Source: an uncultured Verrucomicrobiales bacterium
Lineage (GTDB): Bacteria; Verrucomicrobiota; Verrucomicrobiia; Verrucomicrobiales; Akkermansiaceae
Direction: 5' to 3'
DNA length: 64,000 nucleotides
NCBI GenBank assembly: GCA_947039485.1
Contig: CAMQZC010000005.1
Span: 42,989 to 106,988, forward strand
Positions 1 through 7,829 of this stretch are shown one piece after another. The first letter of the stretch is position 1; each line of letters opens with the position of its first letter. Position numbers and translations under genes: made by a program. A model generated the notes under the pieces. It made no database searches. It saw only the letters and a list, made by a program, of their open reading frames with translations, and was not told the origin of the DNA.

Positions 1-1
1 C

Positions 2-121
2 ACCAACTCCGTGGGATTCACCCCAGGTGCTAATTTTAAAAATGGAAGCAAAGCTGCTAGACATGGCTTGATTATACACGAGAGAGGCAAGCTATTCAAG
101 CCCTATACAAAGTTGGGCTGA
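2..121 (+). CDS. 3' end of a truncated gene, unknown function
   Basis: Frame 2 is open from the window edge to a TGA at 119-121, giving 39 residues that end in a Lys-rich tail (…KLFKPYTKLG). The composition (Gly, Asn, Lys, Arg, His) looks protein-like, and the frame converges on the site-2 protease gene with only 17 bases between the two stop codons. No family is recognisable from so short a piece, and a chance open stretch cannot be excluded. Confidence 0.35.
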   Translation, partial: TNSVGFTPGANFKNGSKAARHGLIIHERGKLFKPYTKLG

Positions 122-138
122 GTCAAGCTCTCGCTTAC

Positions 139-906
139 TCAATAGCCCCCTCGAATCTTCTGCAAATACTGCCAATTGATATATCCCAGATAGCCGAGCA
201 AAAACATATTATAAATACTGCCTAGCGATAAGAAATAAAGAGCCACCGTCACGGAAATCAGTACCCCTAGCCAAGCTGTGAGGATGGGGCGCTGCGTGAT
301 ATCATTGAGCAAATGCGAGCCATCGAGTGGATAAATGGGCAGCAAGTTTAAGAAAGTCCACCAGATGCCGATGAAGAAGATGCTATCATAAAAGTACAAA
401 GCAAACTGCGACAACGATCCATCCTCGATGGCGCTAAAAAGCGTCTGATTTGCCTGCGCAATGCTATCCGCATGCACAATCGCTCCCGAGAAGGGAAGGT
501 GTGAGGTGAAGGCTACCATAAATCCATCCCCGACGTTGCCTATCTGAATGCCCAAAATCAAGGCCGCAAGGAGCAGCGGGAGAAAGCTACCCACGGGCCC
601 TGCCAGTACCATCTTAAAATGATCCCAGCGACTCAGGCGCGCGCCCTGATTCACCGCCATGCCTCCCAGAGTGCCAATCACAATATAGGGATAGCCACCC
701 CCGTAGCGACGGCCCACCAGCGCATGCCCAAACTCATGGCAGAGCAGGCAGAGCATGCCCATCAGCATAAACGCAAGAACCGCAGATAAGGTCGTGCCTC
801 CTCCGATATTGAGTGCTCCTCCGAGAAAAGCGAGTAGAAGCCAAGAAAATGGCTGAATCTCGACAGGAATGCCGAAGAGGTGGAAATTAATGCTGAGGTT
901 TTTCAT
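139..906 (-). CDS. site-2 protease family (M50) zinc metalloprotease
   Basis: An integral-membrane metalloprotease of 255 residues from the chosen start. The zinc-binding motif HEFGH lies at about residues 57-61 inside a hydrophobic segment, and the second signature NLLPIYPLDGS, whose Asp is the third zinc ligand, lies near residue 195. Five or six hydrophobic segments are visible. Family members cleave transmembrane substrates within the bilayer, often anti-sigma factors; no partner is adjacent here, so the substrate is unknown. A longer reading begins at 957, but the ATG at 906 opens directly into an amphipathic stretch typical of the family. A TTGTCT-N17-TAAGAT promoter at 929-957 would start transcription about 15-20 bases before that ATG and would leave the longer start outside the transcript. 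Confidence 0.85.
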   Translation of the reverse strand: MKNLSINFHLFGIPVEIQPFSWLLLAFLGGALNIGGGTTLSAVLAFMLMGMLCLLCHEFGHALVGRRYGGGYPYIVIGTLGGMAVNQGARLSRWDHFKMVLAGPVGSFLPLLLAALILGIQIGNVGDGFMVAFTSHLPFSGAIVHADSIAQANQTLFSAIEDGSLSQFALYFYDSIFFIGIWWTFLNLLPIYPLDGSHLLNDITQRPILTAWLGVLISVTVALYFLSLGSIYNMFLLGYLGYINWQYLQKIRGGY

Positions 907-928
907 TCGGGTATCAAATTGATCTAAT

Positions 929-957
929 ATCTTAGTACAGACGACTCTTTGAGACAA
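929..957 (-). promoter_or_regulatory. sigma70-type promoter of the site-2 protease gene
   Basis: On the minus strand TTGTCT and TAAGAT are separated by 17 bases and point at the ATG at 906. It supports the shorter start for the downstream gene. Confidence 0.45.
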
Positions 958-1016
958 GGCAAGAGCGTGACTTCAGTAGAGAAAATTAAAAAAAGCAAGA
1001 AAAGTATAAAAAGTAC

Positions 1017-1045
1017 TTGCTATACATAAAAAAAACATGTATTAT
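1017..1045 (+). promoter_or_regulatory. promoter of tRNA-Asn
   Basis: TTGCTA and TATTAT separated by 17 bases; the predicted transcription start is near 1052, about 30 bases before the tRNA. Confidence 0.7.
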
Positions 1046-1081
1046 TAGCCCGCACCTCACCAGTCCGGTGAGAATTGCAAA

Positions 1082-1153
1082 TCCGGTGTAGCTCAGCGGC
1101 AGAGCGGGTGACTGTTAATCACTAGGTCGTTGGTTCGATCCCATCCGCCGGAG
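1082..1153 (+). tRNA. tRNA-Asn (GTT)
   Basis: A 72-base cloverleaf with a seven-pair acceptor stem (TCCGGTG with CGCCGGA, one G-U), D arm GTAGCTCAGCGGCAGAGC, anticodon loop CTGTTAA giving GTT, T loop TTCGATC and discriminator G, as expected for tRNA-Asn. CCA is not encoded. The phage remnant begins just downstream, so this tRNA may be the integration site. Confidence 0.95.
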
Positions 1154-1157
1154 GATA

Positions 1158-1192
1158 AAAGACTCACATCTTAACGATGTGAGTCTTTTTTT
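1158..1192 (+). terminator. intrinsic terminator after tRNA-Asn
   Basis: A perfect 13-base-pair stem with loop TTAAC is followed by a T run. The stem begins with A residues, so it can also stop transcripts from the convergent phage-derived operon. Confidence 0.85.
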
Positions 1193-1415
1193 ATTCCTTG
1201 AGTGGGGCGGGTAGCTTTTCGAGTATTCGTAGCTTCTCTAGAGGGTCGCCGTCTTTGTCTTTACTGGCTTCCTTGGGGTCAGGTAGCATGGCTAGGCGCG
1301 TGTCCTCGACCATGGCTTTGAACTTCTCTGCTTGGCTAATCTCGCCGCTTGCGTCTCGGAAGAGGTTTGCGAGCCAGTCTCGTTTCTCGCTGATGCTGAG
1401 GTGTTTTTTCTTCAT
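1191..1415 (-). CDS. small phage protein, possibly terminase small-subunit fragment
   Basis: A 74-residue charged protein, last gene of a three-gene minus-strand operon; its ATG overlaps the stop of the winged-helix gene by four bases. The N-terminal pattern (xEKRDWLANLFRDA…QAEKFKAMVEDTRLAM) resembles the helical DNA-binding N-terminus of small terminase subunits, where Leu-Ala-x-x-x-Arg and Lys-x-x-Ala motifs recur. It is much shorter than a full small terminase and no large subunit lies nearby. The stop codon falls in the T run of the tRNA-Asn terminator. The function is a guess; the reading frame itself is well supported by the overlap. Confidence 0.55.
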   Translation of the reverse strand: MKKKHLSISEKRDWLANLFRDASGEISQAEKFKAMVEDTRLAMLPDPKEASKDKDGDPLEKLRILEKLPAPLKE

Positions 1416-1756
1416 GGGTTTGGCATGTTCTCCATGGGGAGGAAGCTGAGATAGCTGCGGATGCGCTCGCGTCCTTGTGGGCTGAGTTGGTACTCGCTAG
1501 GTTTGCGCGTGGCGAGGCGTAGGACAAGTCCCGCGCGCTCTAGGCTGCTGAGCACGGCACTACTAGCTTGGCTGCTGAGCTGGCAATTCTGTCCGATGTC
1601 GCGGCTGGTTTCAAGTCCTGCGGCAAGCGCGATGAGGACTCGCTGACTGTTGCTGCTCAAATCATCCTCTTGGAGGCGGAGTAGGAGGCGGCAACTAAAG
1701 TCGATGGCTTTCATTTTTTTGTGTTCTTGTGTTTTATGGTTGTAGGGTTTAATCAT
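1412..1756 (-). CDS. MarR-like winged-helix protein of the phage remnant
   Basis: A 114-residue protein whose residues 15-110 follow a winged-helix pattern: a helix rich in Leu, a recognition segment (SSQASSAVLSSLERAGLV), then the wing (RKPSEYQLSPQGRERI). This is typical of MarR/PadR-like or phage replication-control proteins. The start overlaps the stop of the adaptor gene upstream, suggesting translational coupling; an internal ATG at 1714 is an alternative. It may regulate the remnant or may be a phage structural-operon accessory. No host target can be inferred from the sequence. Confidence 0.6.
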   Translation of the reverse strand: MIKPYNHKTQEHKKMKAIDFSCRLLLRLQEDDLSSNSQRVLIALAAGLETSRDIGQNCQLSSQASSAVLSSLERAGLVLRLATRKPSEYQLSPQGRERIRSYLSFLPMENMPNP

Positions 1757-2366
1757 GAAGCTCTCCGCGCTGGCAGCCGGAGTGCTTCCAGAGCTGGTAG
1801 AGGGGGTGGCTGTCGTTGGACTGGCTCTGCACGGCGTTAAAGTGGCTGGCGTTTGGCAGTGCGATGCGGGTGTACTCCTCTAGCAGGGCTTGGCGAGCGG
1901 TTGTGCTGCTGGTGAGCCCGATGCACATCTTGTAGGCGAGGCGTGAGCAGAGAGCCTCGATAAATAGGGGCTCAAATAACTCGGTATTTTCGCAGTCGCA
2001 GATGTAGAGCAGGCGAATATGCTTGCTTGGGCTGTAGACTGATCGTCCTCGTAGTGTCCATCCTTTCTGATTGACGCTCAGGACGCGCAGGCAGTCTGGC
2101 GGCAGGTTGTGCTTGAGCAGATGCGTGCTATCGGGGATCTCATCTCTGCTGCTGACAAGTTGGACGAGTTGCTGCGCAAAGCTCCATCGGTGTGCGCAGA
2201 GTACCTCACGTCGTACGGGATGGTAGTGAATGTAGCAGAGTCGCGATGCTGCAGATCCGTTGGGGTCGATGGTTGGGATGGGGGACTCGCCCAGCTTACT
2301 CAGGGCGAGATTGCAGATGTCTAAGGCGCTGCAGGCCCTGTTCTCGATGTTTACTTCTGTATTCAT
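1749..2366 (-). CDS. phage head-tail adaptor / tail tubular protein A-like
   Basis: A 205-residue protein with the N-terminal signature of T7 gp11/P22 gp4-type adaptors: ALDICNLALSKLGE near residue 14, then a conserved region ending in HRWSFA at about residues 60-65. These proteins form a ring that joins the portal to the tail. The gene runs opposite to the portal and scaffold genes that start about 200 bases away, whereas virion genes normally run in one direction, so the module has been rearranged. No frameshift is present. Length is close to the family's 190-200 residues. Confidence 0.7.
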   Translation of the reverse strand: MNTEVNIENRACSALDICNLALSKLGESPIPTIDPNGSAASRLCYIHYHPVRREVLCAHRWSFAQQLVQLVSSRDEIPDSTHLLKHNLPPDCLRVLSVNQKGWTLRGRSVYSPSKHIRLLYICDCENTELFEPLFIEALCSRLAYKMCIGLTSSTTARQALLEEYTRIALPNASHFNAVQSQSNDSHPLYQLWKHSGCQRGELHD

Positions 2367-2550
2367 ATGGTTGCGTTGAATGTATCAGATGATGTCCTGT
2401 TTTCGGCCATCACCTCTTAGATGCTCGCATAAATGGGCTTAGGCGGCAATGAGTGCATTTGCCACTGGCTATGAAGCCCACACTGGGCTGGGTGCTTTTC
2501 ACCAGCCTGCGTACTAGCCATCGGCTACTATCTTGCATTATGATTCAGAC

Positions 2551-2928
2551 ATGAACAACGATGCCCGATTACTAGCTCGTCAATACTACCTCCGCCACGA
2601 CCGTGACTGGCTCGTCGATGTGGAGGCCTTGGCGGCAAATCCTCGGGCGGTTGTTGTCAACCTCCCAAACTTAGTGGTCTTGCTCAAGCCTGTCTGCATC
2701 CGCGAGCCTATGGCTTGGCTGGATTTGCGTCAGAGCCCAGAGGCTGCTGATGCTTGGTATGTGCATTTGCTGGTGGGTGATGTTGCGCTTGCGCTGTCTC
2801 TGGCTCGCGATTTGGATGTGCTGCCATGGCTTTGTTTTCAACGGGGGGCTCGCGACTCAAGAGGCCACTGCTACTCTTGGGCTCGTTTTGTAGCGCGCCG
2901 CGCCACTTTGCCAACTAGCAGTATCTAA
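2551..2928 (+). CDS. phage-associated protein of unknown function
   Basis: A 125-residue soluble protein rich in Arg, Ala, Leu and Trp with no signal peptide. It precedes the small Ser-rich protein and portal, a slot that in podoviruses often holds a small virion or GNAT-like protein, but no motif is clear enough to assign it. The ATG at 2551 is preferred over an in-frame TTG at 2533 because a TATGAT -10 element at 2539-2544 (with TAGCCA 18 bases upstream) would start transcription at about that ATG. The C-terminus (WARFVARRA) is basic. Confidence 0.55.
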   Translation: MNNDARLLARQYYLRHDRDWLVDVEALAANPRAVVVNLPNLVVLLKPVCIREPMAWLDLRQSPEAADAWYVHLLVGDVALALSLARDLDVLPWLCFQRGARDSRGHCYSWARFVARRATLPTSSI

Positions 2929-2952
2929 CATCATAAAATATAGAATAATTAT

Positions 2953-3156
2953 ATGGGATTTTCCTCATCCAAACAATCCACTCCTGCCGCTGAACCAATA
3001 CCTACCGTATCGATCGCTGAAGACGACAATATCAATAGCTCAAGTGCACGCGATAATCAGGCATCGCGCCGTAAGGGCTTGCTCTCGACAATACTCAGCA
3101 GCTCCGAGGCCTCCAGTAATAAGACGATGGGCTCTAATTCGAGCTCCTTGGGCTGA
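2953..3156 (+). CDS. small Ser-rich podovirus protein preceding the portal
   Basis: A 67-residue, low-complexity protein rich in Ser, Ala and Asn. It begins MGFSSSKQ, carries RRKGLLSTILSSS in the middle and ends SSSLG. Short proteins of this layout (MG-start, a Lys-Gly…Ser-Thr-Ile-Leu core, Leu-Gly end) lie just before the portal gene in many podovirus genomes. Their role is not known to me. Its position 27 bases before the portal gene fits that pattern. Confidence 0.6.
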   Translation: MGFSSSKQSTPAAEPIPTVSIAEDDNINSSSARDNQASRRKGLLSTILSSSEASSNKTMGSNSSSLG

Positions 3157-3183
3157 TTGATTCATTGATAGCTACCTGATTTT

Positions 3184-4791
3184 ATGTCTAAAGAACAATC
3201 AATCTTGCAGTATTACCAGTCGCTGTGCTCCCAGCGCTCCTCTTGGGAGTGCTGGTGGGACGAACTGCGTGATTATGTGATGCCCTGTCGCGCAAGCCGT
3301 GATGAAGAAGTCGCGCAGAGCAGCAGCTCTAAGAGGCTTTACGATAGCACGGCTGTTGAGGCTTGTCAGAAGCTGGCCAGTGGGCATATGAGCTACATGA
3401 CGCCCAGTCATGAGATGTGGTTCAAGTGGGCTAGCCCTGACCCGGAGGCCGGAGATGAGGCGGAGTCATGGTATGCTCGCTGCTCCGAGATTGCTAATGC
3501 GGAGCTCGCTAGGAGTAACTTTTATACCGTGCTTCACGAGTGCTTCCTCGATCGCGTGGGTTTTGGAACAGGGAGTCTCTTTTGCGGCAGCAGTCGCAAG
3601 GGTCACTTAATGTTTCGCCATGTGCCATGTGGGGACTTTGTCTGCGCGGAGGATGATGAGGGTAGCATTACGAGTTATGCGCGTGAGTTTACACTGACCC
3701 CCAGTCAGGCAGCCTCGCAATTTGGCGAGAAGGCTCTGGGAGCTAAGGCGAAGGCTCTGCTGCGCGATGAGCGCAGTGCGCAGAGTGGGAGCCTGCGCTT
3801 CATCCATATGGTGCGCCCACGCGCCCAGCGCAATCGCCGCCGCCAGACGGCTAAGGATATGCCCTTTGAGAGCGTGTATTACAGCCTTGATGATGACTGC
3901 GCGGTGGAGGAGAGTGGCTACCGCGAGTTCCCCTACATGGTGACGCGCTTTCTAAAGTGGGGCGATGGGCCTTATGGGCTTGCTCCTGCGCGCCTGGTCT
4001 ACCCCGATATCCGTCAGACACAGTTCCTCAACCGTATCCTAGATATGCTGGGTGAGGTGGCCGCCTTTCCCCGTATCCTTGAGCTCGCTAATCAGGCAGG
4101 TGAGGTGGATTTGCGCGCTGGTGGACGCACCCTGATCAACACCGAGAGCGCGAGTCTAGGATACCCACGTGAGTGGGCGACTCAGGGACGCTACGATGTG
4201 GGGATGGATCGACTCAAGCAAAAGCAGGATGCGATTAACCGCGCCTTCTTTGTCCCTATGCTTGAGCTCTGGACGGAACGGAAGCTTCAGATGACGGCCT
4301 CTGAGGTGCATGCTAGGGAGAATGAGAGGGTGATGCTATTTTCCCCCTCCTTTACTCTGCTCACGCAGGATTTGCAACCGCTGATGGAGCGCGTCTTTGC
4401 GCTGCTTTTTCGACTAGGGCGATTCCCCAAGCCTCCTAACACGGTACTGCGCTATGACCAGCGCGGTGAGGCTAGTCTGGATGAGCCTCGTGTTATCTAT
4501 CAGGGTCGCATCGCTATGGTCATGCGTCGCATCCAAGCTGAGGGTACTGACCGCGCGATGCAGCGCTTGCAGCAGATGAGTACGATGGATCCCACACTGG
4601 TTGATCATGTGAATCTAGATCGCGCCTTTCGTAGCTCTGCGCGCATGGATGGGATAGCGGAGGATATCCTGCGACCCGAGCATGAGCTGCGCCGCATGCG
4701 CCGAGAGCGTGAGGAGCAACTTGCCGCCGCTGCAAATCCTGCGACCTCTGCTGATGCGCAGGCTCAACTCCAAACTCTCATGGGATCATGA
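3184..4791 (+). CDS. phage portal (head-to-tail connecting) protein
   Basis: A 535-residue protein of the T7-type head-to-tail connector family. The N-terminus (WWDELRDYVMPC, then SKRLYDSTAVEACQKLASG and MSYMTPSHEMWFKW) is diagnostic, as is TAKDMPFESVYYSL near the middle and the C-terminal region (KLQMTASEVHARENER). The portal dodecamer forms the DNA entry channel at one capsid vertex. Length is typical and the frame is intact. It overlaps the next gene by four bases and forms an operon with the scaffold gene, but no terminase large subunit or major capsid gene is in the window. Confidence 0.9.
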   Translation: MSKEQSILQYYQSLCSQRSSWECWWDELRDYVMPCRASRDEEVAQSSSSKRLYDSTAVEACQKLASGHMSYMTPSHEMWFKWASPDPEAGDEAESWYARCSEIANAELARSNFYTVLHECFLDRVGFGTGSLFCGSSRKGHLMFRHVPCGDFVCAEDDEGSITSYAREFTLTPSQAASQFGEKALGAKAKALLRDERSAQSGSLRFIHMVRPRAQRNRRRQTAKDMPFESVYYSLDDDCAVEESGYREFPYMVTRFLKWGDGPYGLAPARLVYPDIRQTQFLNRILDMLGEVAAFPRILELANQAGEVDLRAGGRTLINTESASLGYPREWATQGRYDVGMDRLKQKQDAINRAFFVPMLELWTERKLQMTASEVHARENERVMLFSPSFTLLTQDLQPLMERVFALLFRLGRFPKPPNTVLRYDQRGEASLDEPRVIYQGRIAMVMRRIQAEGTDRAMQRLQQMSTMDPTLVDHVNLDRAFRSSARMDGIAEDILRPEHELRRMRREREEQLAAAANPATSADAQAQLQTLMGS

Positions 4792-5111
4792 TGGATGAGC
4801 TAAATGCGAATAACTCCGCTCATCTGCCCAGCTTGGGGCGTCAGACGCGCCTCAATCAGCAGGCGCAAATGCTGGCAGTCAAGGAGAGAGCCGCTCTTTC
4901 AGAGCTTTTTTCTAGCTCATTAGGGCAGCGCGTTCTGTGCATGCTTGAGCTGCAATTTGAGACTCATCTACCTGCCTTTCAGGGGCGGTTAGGTCAGTTT
5001 GATGCTCTCGATGCCATGCGTCGAGATGCTTACCGCGAGGTTTTCCTTCGTATCCGTCAGCAAATGGAGCTGGCTAAAGAAGAAATAACAAACAAAACAA
5101 CAATACAATGA
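4788..5111 (+). CDS. small phage protein between portal and scaffold
   Basis: A 107-residue, mostly helical, charged protein with no signal peptide or membrane segment. Its start overlaps the portal stop and its stop overlaps the scaffold start (both four-base overlaps), so it belongs to the same transcriptional and probably translational unit. The C-terminal half (FDALDAMRRDAYREVFLRIRQQ) looks like an amphipathic helix. Many podoviruses carry a small gene here; no function can be read from the sequence. Confidence 0.6.
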   Translation: MMDELNANNSAHLPSLGRQTRLNQQAQMLAVKERAALSELFSSSLGQRVLCMLELQFETHLPAFQGRLGQFDALDAMRRDAYREVFLRIRQQMELAKEEITNKTTIQ

Positions 5112-6046
5112 TGACAAAACAAGAACAAGAACTGGAGAAGATGGCATCGCCAACTTCTGAATCGCAGACGCAGCACCCAGCCTCTCATATGGCAGAAGCA
5201 CAGGCGGCGTCTAGCCCTGCGCTGAATGACGCTGCTGCTCCTGTACTGGGTATGCAAGAGAGCATGAGCACAGACTCCATGCAGGGGATGCTCAATGAGC
5301 AAGGTGACTTTAATCCTGAGTGGTATGAGAAGTTTGAGGATTTACGTCCCTTTGCCCCATCGCTCAAGAAGTTCCGCCGCCCTGAGGCTCTCGCCAAGAG
5401 TTACGCCACACTCGAGCGAACCAAGGGCTATCCATCGCCTGATGATAAGCAGAGGATGAAGGCCTTTCGCCGCGTCGTAGGGCTGCCCGAATCTGCCGAG
5501 GAATATAGCATGACTCGCCCCGAGGGTGCTCCAGACGCCATCTGGGATGAATCGCTGGTGCAAAAGCTCGCTGCGGTTGCTTATGACCATGGTGTGCCGC
5601 CTAGCGCGATGGATGCCATCTGCTCACGCTATTGTGAGGAGAGCGGTAACTTCTTAGACTCTTGCGCCCGCAAGTCTGATGATGAGTTGCAGGAGGCTGA
5701 GCTTGTGCTTCAGCGTGATTGGGGCTGGGAGTATGAGGATAACTTGCGCTCTGTAGCCTCTGTGCTTAATTATCTCGGGGAGAGCGCAGGCGTGGACGTG
5801 GTGCATCTGAGCGAGAATCCAGCTCTGCGTAGCAACCCTGACTTTGCCAAGCTGATGCTTGCCGCATCGTCTCTGGTGTCTGAGGCTCCGATGCGTGAGG
5901 GCACGCGCGGTGACAGTCGCGCGGAGGCGCACGCTATCGCTCATGACCCAGTGCACCCTCTGCACGAGGCCTATATGCGCAGCAACCATCCCGAGCATCG
6001 TTATGCGAATGAGCAGTACGATCGCCTTGCCTTTGGGCGAGGCTAA
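5108..6046 (+). CDS. phage capsid scaffold / assembly protein-like
   Basis: A 312-residue acidic protein. Residues about 1-60 are low-complexity. A conserved block follows with DFNPEWYEKFEDLRPFAP, the motif SLKKFRRPEALAKSYATLE, then KGYPSPDDKQR and RRVVGLPESAEEYS, all typical of podovirus capsid-assembly scaffolds. Scaffolds guide major capsid protein assembly and leave or are digested afterwards. The gene directly following should encode the capsid protein, but here it is followed by an inverted lipoprotein gene, so the structural operon is truncated at this point. Confidence 0.75.
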   Translation: MMTKQEQELEKMASPTSESQTQHPASHMAEAQAASSPALNDAAAPVLGMQESMSTDSMQGMLNEQGDFNPEWYEKFEDLRPFAPSLKKFRRPEALAKSYATLERTKGYPSPDDKQRMKAFRRVVGLPESAEEYSMTRPEGAPDAIWDESLVQKLAAVAYDHGVPPSAMDAICSRYCEESGNFLDSCARKSDDELQEAELVLQRDWGWEYEDNLRSVASVLNYLGESAGVDVVHLSENPALRSNPDFAKLMLAASSLVSEAPMREGTRGDSRAEAHAIAHDPVHPLHEAYMRSNHPEHRYANEQYDRLAFGRG

Positions 6047-6072
6047 GTGCCGCAAGTGATTGCATTATAAAA

Positions 6073-6102
6073 AGAGCCCGACCTCTTGGGGGGTCGGGCT
6101 CC
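6073..6102 (-). terminator. intrinsic terminator of the repeat lipoprotein genes
   Basis: A ten-base-pair GC-rich stem (GAGCCCGACC) with an eight-base loop. On the minus strand it is followed by TTTTTAT, so it works for the minus-strand lipoprotein genes; in the plus direction there is no T run. Confidence 0.75.
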
Positions 6103-6129
6103 TGTGATTGTATTCTTTAGCCTTAGTGA

Positions 6130-7029
6130 TTAGCTGCGGCCTTCGCGTTTGCTATTACGGCGCGTTGCCTTGTTGCCACTGGGGGGCGTGTTGGGTCGCG
6201 TGTACGTATTGCCACTGGGTCGCGTGCTAGGTCTCGTGTACGTGTTGCCACTGGGTCGCGTGTATGTGTTGCCACTGGGTCGCGTGCTAGGTCGCGTGTA
6301 TGTGTTGCCACTGGGTCGCGTACTGGGTCGCGTGTGCGTGTTGCCACTGGGTCGTGTGTGCGTGTTGCCACTGGGTCGCGTGCTAGGTCGCGTGTACTTG
6401 TTGCCACTGGGTCGCGTGCTGGGTCGCGTGTACTTGTTGCCACTGGGTCGCGTGCTGGGTCGCGTGTACTTGTTGCCACTATTCTTATTAATCTCTATGT
6501 TATTAATAGTCTTGTTGCTTGAGTAGTTTTTGCTACGGGGCCGCTGCTGGAAGTTATCGCGTGGGTGTCGGTTAATTGGGGCATATGTGCCTCCGTGAGG
6601 GCGGCAGTGAGGGCGGTGGTGTCTAGGATAGTGAGGAGGTGCGGCATAGCGGTGTATGTGGCGGTTGTAGCGCCACTTTCCACGATACCATGGTGCGGGG
6701 TTCCAGCTGGGGGCGTAGCAGGTCGTGCGCAGCAGTCCATAACTATAGATGGCTATACCTGAGGTGTTGTAACCATAGATGGGGCGACCATACTCGTAAC
6801 CATAGATGGGAAAACCATTGCTGTCATAGCTGGCGTCGACCCATTGCTCGCTGCTGTCGTAGGTGTCGTAGGTGACGCGGTTACCGCTGCTGTAATCCAC
6901 CGCGTGGTTGACGTAGCCACCACCACCCCCGCCACCACCTCCATAGGTGCTAAGAGGGACATAGTAGCAGGAGGCGAAGAGTACTGCCGCTAGAGCGAGC
7001 AAGCCTATTTTTAATTTATTTTTCATCAT
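6130..7029 (-). CDS. repeat-containing outer-surface lipoprotein (paralogue A)
   Basis: A 299-residue predicted lipoprotein. A signal peptide ends in the lipobox FASC. A poly-Gly stretch follows, then a Tyr/Gly-rich domain with the repeated phrase PIYGYEYGRPIYGY and an Arg/His/Pro-rich segment. The C-terminal third is a tandem array of SGNKYTRPSTRP (12 residues) and SGNTYTRP (8 residues) units. It shares layout and several phrases with the next gene, so the two are tandem duplicates. The repeats make the protein strongly basic, which suggests contact with cell-wall or polysaccharide polyanions, but that is inference. The start is the ATG pair at 7024-7029. Confidence 0.75.
   Translation of the reverse strand: MMKNKLKIGLLALAAVLFASCYYVPLSTYGGGGGGGGGYVNHAVDYSSGNRVTYDTYDSSEQWVDASYDSNGFPIYGYEYGRPIYGYNTSGIAIYSYGLLRTTCYAPSWNPAPWYRGKWRYNRHIHRYAAPPHYPRHHRPHCRPHGGTYAPINRHPRDNFQQRPRSKNYSSNKTINNIEINKNSGNKYTRPSTRPSGNKYTRPSTRPSGNKYTRPSTRPSGNTHTRPSGNTHTRPSTRPSGNTYTRPSTRPSGNTYTRPSGNTYTRPSTRPSGNTYTRPNTPPSGNKATRRNSKREGRS
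6171..6480. repeat. minisatellite of 24- and 36-base units inside a lipoprotein gene
   Basis: Tandem units built on TTGCCACTGGGTCGCGTG alternate between 24 and 36 bases, always a multiple of three. Copies differ by one or two bases. The array keeps the lipoprotein frame open and also keeps two other frames open, which explains spurious overlapping reading frames here. Confidence 0.9.
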
Positions 7030-7053
7030 GTTTGCGAGGTAAATAGATTGCAT

Positions 7054-7713
7054 TTATCGACCACCACCACGGTGACCTCCACTGCGAGAACTGGCTGCGC
7101 GGTTGCCTGTGTGGCTGGCTGCGCGGTTGCCTGAGTTGCTGGCTGCACGGTTGCCTGTGTGGCTGGCTGCACGGTTGCCTGAGTTGCTGGCTGCACGGTT
7201 GCCTGTGTAGCTGGCTGCGCGGTTGCCTGTGTGGCTGGCAGCGCGGTTGCCTGTGTGGCTGCTGATCTTAGGATGCTGACCGCCGCCACCGTTGTGACCG
7301 CCGCCACCGTTGTGACCGCCGCCACCGTTGTGACCGCCGCCGCCGTTGTGAGGCTTACATCCAGGGTTATGTCCACGGGGATGATGAGGGGGGACTCCGC
7401 GGTGGTGGACATGGTGAGGGTAGTGCCATGAGCCGCGGTACCAAGTTGTAGGACCCCAGTTAGGCACAAAGCAGAGTGCTGTGATTGCGGCTACCGTAAA
7501 GATAGCTACGCCAGCATCATTGTAGCCATAGACCGGTCGACCGTAGCTGTAGCCATAAATGGGGAATCCGTTGGTGTCATACTGGGCTGCTGTCCACTCA
7601 GTACTGGTGCTTGCAGAGACGGAACTACCATAGACGGGGAGGGGGTAGGAGCAAGACGTCAGAGCAATGGCACCGCAGCAAATGATGGCTACTGGAAGTA
7701 ATTTTTTATTCAT
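7054..7713 (-). CDS. repeat-containing outer-surface lipoprotein (paralogue B)
   Basis: A 219-residue lipoprotein with signal peptide and lipobox LTSC. It shares with its neighbour the phrases GFPIYGYSYGRPVYGYN and WYRGSW and the His/Pro/Arg-rich stretch. It then carries GGGGHN hexapeptide repeats and a C-terminal array of NRAASHTG octapeptides. The conserved core followed by different repeat arrays suggests the repeats evolve independently of the core. Its stop is 24 bases from the start of paralogue A, so both probably form one operon ending at the terminator near 6090. Function unknown; surface location follows from the lipobox. Confidence 0.7.
   Translation of the reverse strand: MNKKLLPVAIICCGAIALTSCSYPLPVYGSSVSASTSTEWTAAQYDTNGFPIYGYSYGRPVYGYNDAGVAIFTVAAITALCFVPNWGPTTWYRGSWHYPHHVHHRGVPPHHPRGHNPGCKPHNGGGGHNGGGGHNGGGGHNGGGGQHPKISSHTGNRAASHTGNRAASYTGNRAASNSGNRAASHTGNRAASNSGNRAASHTGNRAASSRSGGHRGGGR
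7087..7262. repeat. 24-base tandem repeat (NRAASHTG octapeptide)
   Basis: About seven copies of a 24-base unit containing GGCTGCGCGGTTGCCTG, encoding Asn-Arg-Ala-Ala-Ser-(His/Asn/Tyr)-(Thr/Ser)-Gly on the minus strand. Confidence 0.85.
7278..7352. repeat. 18-base tandem repeat (GGGGHN)
   Basis: Four units of CCGCCGCCACCGTTGTGA, encoding a Gly-rich hexapeptide in the lipoprotein. Confidence 0.85.
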
Positions 7714-7829
7714 GATGATATTGGGGTGGCTATATTTTCATTATTGTAGCAGGTAGCAGATAGCTAGTCGAACAATAATTAAGAGCTGTGTTAATTATGG
7801 CGTGTTGTATAAGGTATTATATTTCAATA

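Noticed and set aside
1336..1527. Alternative frames within the phage winged-helix gene
   Set aside because: Shorter than the gene they overlap and without family-like composition.
6171..6480. Possible CRISPR-like repeat array
   Set aside because: Units of 24 and 36 bases are contiguous with no unique spacers and lie inside a coding frame.
6123..6526. Long reading frames in other frames over the lipoprotein repeats (both strands)
   Set aside because: They are side effects of the in-frame repeat units and give proteins made only of repeats such as ATSTRDPARDPV.
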